Under the pieces are notes generated by a model that ran no database searches, had not been told where the DNA came from, and saw only the letters and a list, made by a program, of their open reading frames with translations. This document shows, one piece after another, positions 58,501-64,000 of a DNA stretch of 64,000 nt (position 1 is the first letter of the stretch; the number at the start of each line of letters is the position of its first letter). The translations under genes and the position numbers were made by a program. The stretch spans positions 5,481,501 through 5,545,500 of the forward strand of contig NC_092183.1 of assembly GCF_043641665.1 (NCBI RefSeq), read 5' to 3'. The DNA comes from Enoplosus armatus. Taxonomy: Eukaryota; Chordata; Actinopteri; Centrarchiformes; Enoplosidae.

Positions 58501-59799
58501 AGTCTGCTCCACGGGTTAAGTGTGAGGGCATCTATGGCAACTGTTAAAAAACACGAAGCAAACAATCAGGTAATGTGACACACTTTCCAGCAGCCATATT
58601 ATAGGCCCAAAGCTCTTGGGCAACGACAGCTGTGAACAGCTGGTTGTGTTGCTAAAAATATGACTTGGCTCTCTCTCAACTGAACTGAGCACGTGCTTCA
58701 TTACCGTGCTCTTCTTGACTTGGAGCTGTTCATTTCACTATTGATGCATCAAATCAATGTCTTCTTCTTCAGCTTGTTAGCTAGCGTGTATCAGCATCCT
58801 GTTGTGGACACAACTGATTAGTTTTGAGTTAGTTGTAGAAGCTGTTCCCTTGTTGGCATCGATAGCCAGGTGATTACTAGATACAAGCTAAATGCATTAT
58901 AGCAACAAGCAGATTATTTCTTCTTGAGTGGATCAAAAGCAATACGTTTAGAAAGCAGGCTGTAAAAAGTTTTATGTCAAAGATAGGAGCATCTGCCTTT
59001 GAGGATGGAGTGTCAAAGAAAAAAACTTTCTGTGCTAATTTCTTCTGTTCAGCTTTCACATTCATCAAGTGCACCCTCTGGCAACCTCCCCCATTTACCT
59101 ATTCATTACACAGCCATTCAATCACCTTTTTATTGTCTGTCATAAAACTCTACACTGACATTGTCTCTTGTGGGTGTAACACCTCATATGTTTGGCATTC
59201 CCTTTAATGTCGCGATAAAATGTCATTTTGAGAGCTATTTTTATTTGATATCCATGCGGGGGGTAAAAATGGGAGAGCCATATGTGAACGAGGAGTGTGG
59301 CAGCAGAAATGTGTGGTGGTTTTATTGGTTGAACTGTATTTACACCTCCTGGTAGAAAATGAGGGAACCACTACGTATTCTCTGGTTTCAAGAGGGTAAA
59401 AGCCACAACATTATAATATGAAAGTAGAAAATATATCGATTAATGTAGTAACCAAAGTCCCATTTCATTGTGTTGGCACTTTAAATGCCATGCTTGATTA
59501 AGCATATACAATACACTGATATACACATATCATGAAAATAGTCACACTTAGTGTTTATCGGAAAAGCGCGTGGAGCAACTCTTCATGGTTGGTTACATCT
59601 ATTGCATGCCAAATTGCCGTTGTATTGAATTTACTGCTCTCATGACTAAACCTATCAGCTACTGCAGGAGTTCGTTTAGCAATTTAATGTGTACATATTG
59701 AAAGGTGGTAAAAACGATGATACACTAATTTCACAGACTATATTTTTTCATTGTTTTTGATGCATTTTTTCTTTTCATTTAGAAAGGCAAATCCTTTCA
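55526..59799. other. non-coding, no gene seen
   Basis: AT-rich sequence with TTAATTAAT words at 55590-56060 and an A17 run near 57090. No exon is supported. Confidence 0.5.
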
Positions 59800-61700
59800 C
59801 ACACCCAAAACACAGATCTCTTTGGTGCAATCTTCTGATGACTAATTAGCCGCTAATTTTAATTGATAAACACATCTGCCCAAATTCATTATGTTTCCAG
59901 CCCAGTTTATTAAAAGAATGCAATATCAAATTAACCAAATCCGTGCTTATGTGCAATAAAATGTCATGGCACATTTGCAGGCAGTTAACACTTAGACACA
60001 TAGATCATCTCATCTCTGGCAATACTAGCAGGTGGTGGCGTCTCGGCTTGTAATGAGTTTTCATTCTATGTGGATGGCTGGAAGCTAAATATCAAGTGCT
60101 GTGCAGCTGAGCTAGCCTCTTGTAAGCGCCACCACAGGGGAGCTATGACACGCTAACATTCATAATCCGCCTATACGCTACTGTACACGTAACACCATCA
60201 CATGTGTGGTCACCCAGGCTATACGGGTGCAGTGGGGGACAGGGAATGCGTGGGCACCGAGCGCGCCAATAGAGTGGACAGCTTGCCAGAGTTGAGCAAT
60301 GAAGATCCAAAGGGTCCATCTGTTGAGAGCATAAGTTGGAATTTTTAATTTGTCAAGCTGAAAGTAAATTCTAATTTCTCCTCAGTTTTTGGCACCATGA
60401 TCCTCATTAATTACACAGACAGAAGTTCACCAGATACACACAAGTGTGACACCACGAAAAAGTGTCAAATACAGAATTATTGTTTTTTTTTCTGTCTTAA
60501 ATAAACATTAATATTCATACATCTCTGCATTGGATGGCTGATAACCAGAATGAGCAGCTTGACTGAATCAGTCAGTGTTTTCTTCTCTGTGGTTTGGTCT
60601 CATTCATGGGTATCTAAGCATGTTGTTAGGTAGATGGATGTACAGATAATGTTTGCATGACAATGTGCCAGCGTCCATGAGTGTCTCCACACGTGTGTGA
60701 CGGGCAGAGTGATGATTAATGGCGTTTGTATTATTCCAGGCTGCCAAATTGTTCCCACTAGCTTCTAAGCAGACAGAGGTTAGTGCAATTTAACCTCTGC
60801 TCATTCTCTTCCCCTCTGGTCCAAATCCAGCCTCTGCGCGACTGATTACGCTAAGAAACATGCATAAATCATACTTTGTCAATTGTTGGACCAATTCATT
60901 ATATTTTGCATCCCACTTGGCTTAGCAATTACATTGATTCACAAAGGCCAAGTACAATGCACAATGGGTCCTGTTTACCCTCAATATTGTCCGTGCAGGT
61001 GCCAATTACTGTACCTGACGCTCCTAACGCTTTCTCTGGTTAGTGCAGTGTGTATGTGTGTCTGCAAAACCCCTTTACAGGTGTTGATCATACAGGATCA
61101 TCTTTGTGTGGATGTCTTTGCATTGTATTTGTGTGTTTCCAATCATAAACACCGTTTTGCAGCCTAACGTCACACTAATGGCACAACACACCTCCGCACT
61201 TTCCTCCTCCACATACCCCTCCTCCTCTGGAGAGGACCAACGAGAGCTGAGATTCCACATTGAGCCAATTAAGCTGATGGGTAGGTGCTGCGCTGGCACG
61301 AGCATATGTTTACGATCTCATTATAAACACACTTCCATGTCCTGATAGGGGCCGCCTCATCATTATTCCGCGCCGAGAGTAATTCCCAGGTCCTTAATTT
61401 GGCAACGCACTGAAAACAGCTATCCCGCCAGGAGTGGAAATGTAAATTGAGATTGTCAGTACCTGTGACTCAGAGGTGGTGGTAGCAGGGCGTGATGGTG
61501 GTGGTGGTGGGAGGGTTGAAGTACTGCAGCATTGTGGGAGATGCTCGTTGATTGTCCGTCGCTAATTAAAGATGCTTGAAGATGTGACATGCGGGGGTTC
61601 CCTCGCAGCAAGGTGACATAGCTGCACATGGGGAAACTATTCAAACCACCCCTACATCATAATTCACTTCTGCTATGGAGCACACGAAGTATGCAGATAG
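59800..61700. promoter_or_regulatory. possible conserved non-coding/regulatory block
   Basis: The stretch lacks simple repeats and known TE words. It is dense in homeodomain-type cores (GACTAATTAGCCGCTAATTT, CTCATTAATTACACAG, GATGATTAATGGCG) and a Hox/CDX-like GCAATAAAA. This composition resembles vertebrate developmental enhancers. Conservation itself cannot be judged here. Confidence 0.3.
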
Positions 61701-64000
61701 TCAGTCGTCATCTTGCTAAAATATGGCTATAGCCACATCACTGTTCTGCCAGAAGAAGTACGCCAAAATATGCAAAAATTATAATTGGAATATTGAGGAC
61801 AAAGGTGGACATTAGAGAAGTGGATTATGCCGCCAATGTGGTTTGAAAAGTTTCTGTGGATGTTTGGATACCTTTCCCTGATGTAAGAACTTGTCACAAG
61901 TAGATTCTACCATACAGTAAACAACATAAATCAAAATGACCACAGCTGCTGTTCTTCGGGAAAGTGCATATACAAACTTTACAAACATCATCTTTTCAGA
62001 GACTGAGTGCAGACCTGTCTTTTCTCAAAATAGATTTGGGGTGGAGGATCACTTTATACAACCCTGCTGCTCTGGGTTAATGCACTTGCCATGTCTCGAG
62101 GGAGTCACATATTCAGTGACCAGGATCTTTCTTCCTACAGCCATGTGTGACAGCTATGATTGCCACTGGTTAGATATGGAATGGAAAAAACCCCCATTTT
62201 CAATAGAGAATATGCTGAAGTTAAAGTTGCTTTTTGTTTCATGAACTCTTACTGTTTTTAAAAAAAAAAAAACTTTTATTGTCTTTGAAATTCCAAATTC
62301 ACTCACTTCAATAGGTACGATTGTGGGAACAACCATAAAAAAATGAATGAGTAACCTTAAAACAATATGGAATTCTAAGGAAGCACAAAAGGTATGTCTT
62401 TAATTTCTGGCATATTAATGGCATAAAAACAGAAACTAAGCATGGTACGAAAACTACCATTTCTTTCCTATTTAATTTTGTACATCATGCTGACCTTTTT
62501 CATTATGGTATAGTCCTTTAAAAGAATTATAAATGATAATATTCTTTTGCTGCCCAGCCATAGCAGTAAGGTTTTAAACAGTTCAATGACGTTCAGAGTC
62601 ATGAACTTTGGGCAGCATGGCCACCTGTAAAATTTGAATAAAAAATGGAGGCCCTGTGTCTCTATTTCTCTCTATCGCACACATTAAATATGCAGACTCT
62701 TGGGTGGATGCTATGTCGTGTGGAAGGAATCTAATTGCACGCAACATAAAGGGTACAGTACTGTACTTTGCGTGCAGAGAGTCCATGCAGTATTTTCAAA
62801 TTACAATCATCTGCACCTGCCACAGTGGGCCTCTCATCTCTATGTACTCACAGTGGGGATGTTCCTCTGAATGAAGCATGACCAGAACTGGTACATGCTT
62901 TCATGCTCTGGTGCACAGTGAGCACATAGAACTGCAAACACACACACGCACACACACACACACACACCACAACACGCTGATGGCGTCAAAGCATGCACAC
63001 TGTTCCTCACAGTGTGCACACAACAGGTGAACAGAAAGTGTCAGACAGTCAAGAAGGCATCCAGTGTGCACATCGTGTGATGGGAGCACATGCAGATACA
63101 AAAATTTACACAAATATACAAGACAACGAGAAAAATTCTGCGAGAGTAATTGCATGAAAACAATACAAGTGTGCACTGTTGGGGGTTAGAGCACTGTATG
63201 CAGCTAACAGGGCTAATAAAGTAAATATAGAATGAGTTATGAATATTCATGAGCATGCAGCACGCTGGAATCCTGTGAAGCGTGAACATAACAACACAAG
63301 CAGGAGAATACATCACTGTAAATACATCCACATGATTTATGTACATGCCTCCTTGGTGGAGATTGGCTTTTCCTCACGGCAATAAGAGGAGAGACAAACT
63401 TATAGAACTTGGAGGTAAAAATAAAAGAAAAAAAATACTGGGATGTTTGAGGTTAAAAGTTTTCCTCTACAATAGGAAGGCCTTAGAATTAACCTAAAAT
63501 TGAGCCATGGCCGGAGCTGTGACAGTGAGTCACCTGGAGTGGTTTATTGCTGATATGACAGAGAGTTTAATCTTGCCACTTTACTCAAACCCATTGCTTT
63601 GAAGTGGGGGGAACATGAGTGCGGTGGAACTGGACCAAATTTCACCCCATATTCCACATAGGTTTCGGTGGCACCCAACAGCAGGCATTCACACCGCCAC
63701 CTTGATTGGCTCAATAGGCCGTGAAAACCAGCCACTGGCTTCTCACGTGCAGTCCTCCTCTTTCGAGCATCAGCAGTCAGCCAGCCATCCGGTTGCTAAG
63801 TGAAAGTGAATCTCCATCAATAACGATTAGTCAGTGCCGAACACTATGTCTCACCCTTTCTCTCCAGCTGTATGGATATAGATGGTTGTTTCTTTTCCAC
63901 CAATATACAACATAATTACTTGTAGTGAACTGTCAAGTGAAGAAAAGAAAGTTTAGCAATAGCCTACTTCACTGGAGCCTTGGGTTCCAGTTTATACAAG
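61701..64000. other. non-coding, no gene seen
   Basis: It contains a (CA)n at 62937-62970. A CCAAT-box-like GATTGGCT lies near 63703. No exon is supported. Confidence 0.5.
62937..62970. repeat. (CA)n microsatellite
   Basis: About 15 CA units with one GC interruption. Confidence 0.95.

Noticed and set aside
1..64000. tRNA, rRNA, CRISPR array, phage or bacterial defence genes
   Set aside because: Nothing with their conserved boxes, regular spacers or prokaryotic gene layout was seen. The window is typical vertebrate DNA.

Overview
This window is nuclear DNA of a ray-finned fish, most likely a percomorph teleost. Two multi-exon vertebrate genes with GT-AG introns can be reconstructed. The rest is AT-rich non-coding DNA with abundant dinucleotide microsatellites and several interspersed repeat families that I recognise from teleost genomes. 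The species cannot be named from sequence alone. There is no bacterial, phage, CRISPR or operon-like content.

Layout. 1-8.35 kb is non-coding, with two repeat copies and a candidate RFX X-box at 5.92 kb. 8.36-26.25 kb (minus strand) holds scarf2, scavenger receptor class F member 2: 11 coding exons, 958 residues, with every exon junction in frame. It has a signal peptide, EGF-like repeats, one membrane segment and a long basic Ser/Pro-rich tail. 26.25-28.88 kb is a divergent intergenic region of 2.6 kb. 28.88-41.4 kb (plus strand) holds prodh, mitochondrial proline dehydrogenase: 14 coding exons, 632 residues, and a 3' UTR with two AATAAA signals. 41.4-64 kb has no gene I can recognise. It contains microsatellites, repeat tails and, at about 59.8-61.7 kb, AT-rich homeodomain-motif-rich DNA of the kind seen in conserved non-coding elements.

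The two genes do not form one pathway. SCARF2 is a cell-surface EGF-repeat receptor. PRODH is the flavoenzyme that starts proline breakdown at the inner mitochondrial membrane. Both orthologues lie in the human 22q11.2 region, so the head-to-head pair here is a compact fish version of that synteny.

The main points worth a second look are: complementary GA/CT microsatellites flanking scarf2 exon 7, whose skipping would create a stop exactly at the exon 6-8 junction and predict a soluble ectodomain; upstream ORFs in both genes; a weak splice donor and a microsatellite polypyrimidine tract in prodh; a 22-bp exact direct repeat next to a retroposon-like tail; and the possible regulatory block downstream of prodh. 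I found no clear evidence of an undescribed biological system.
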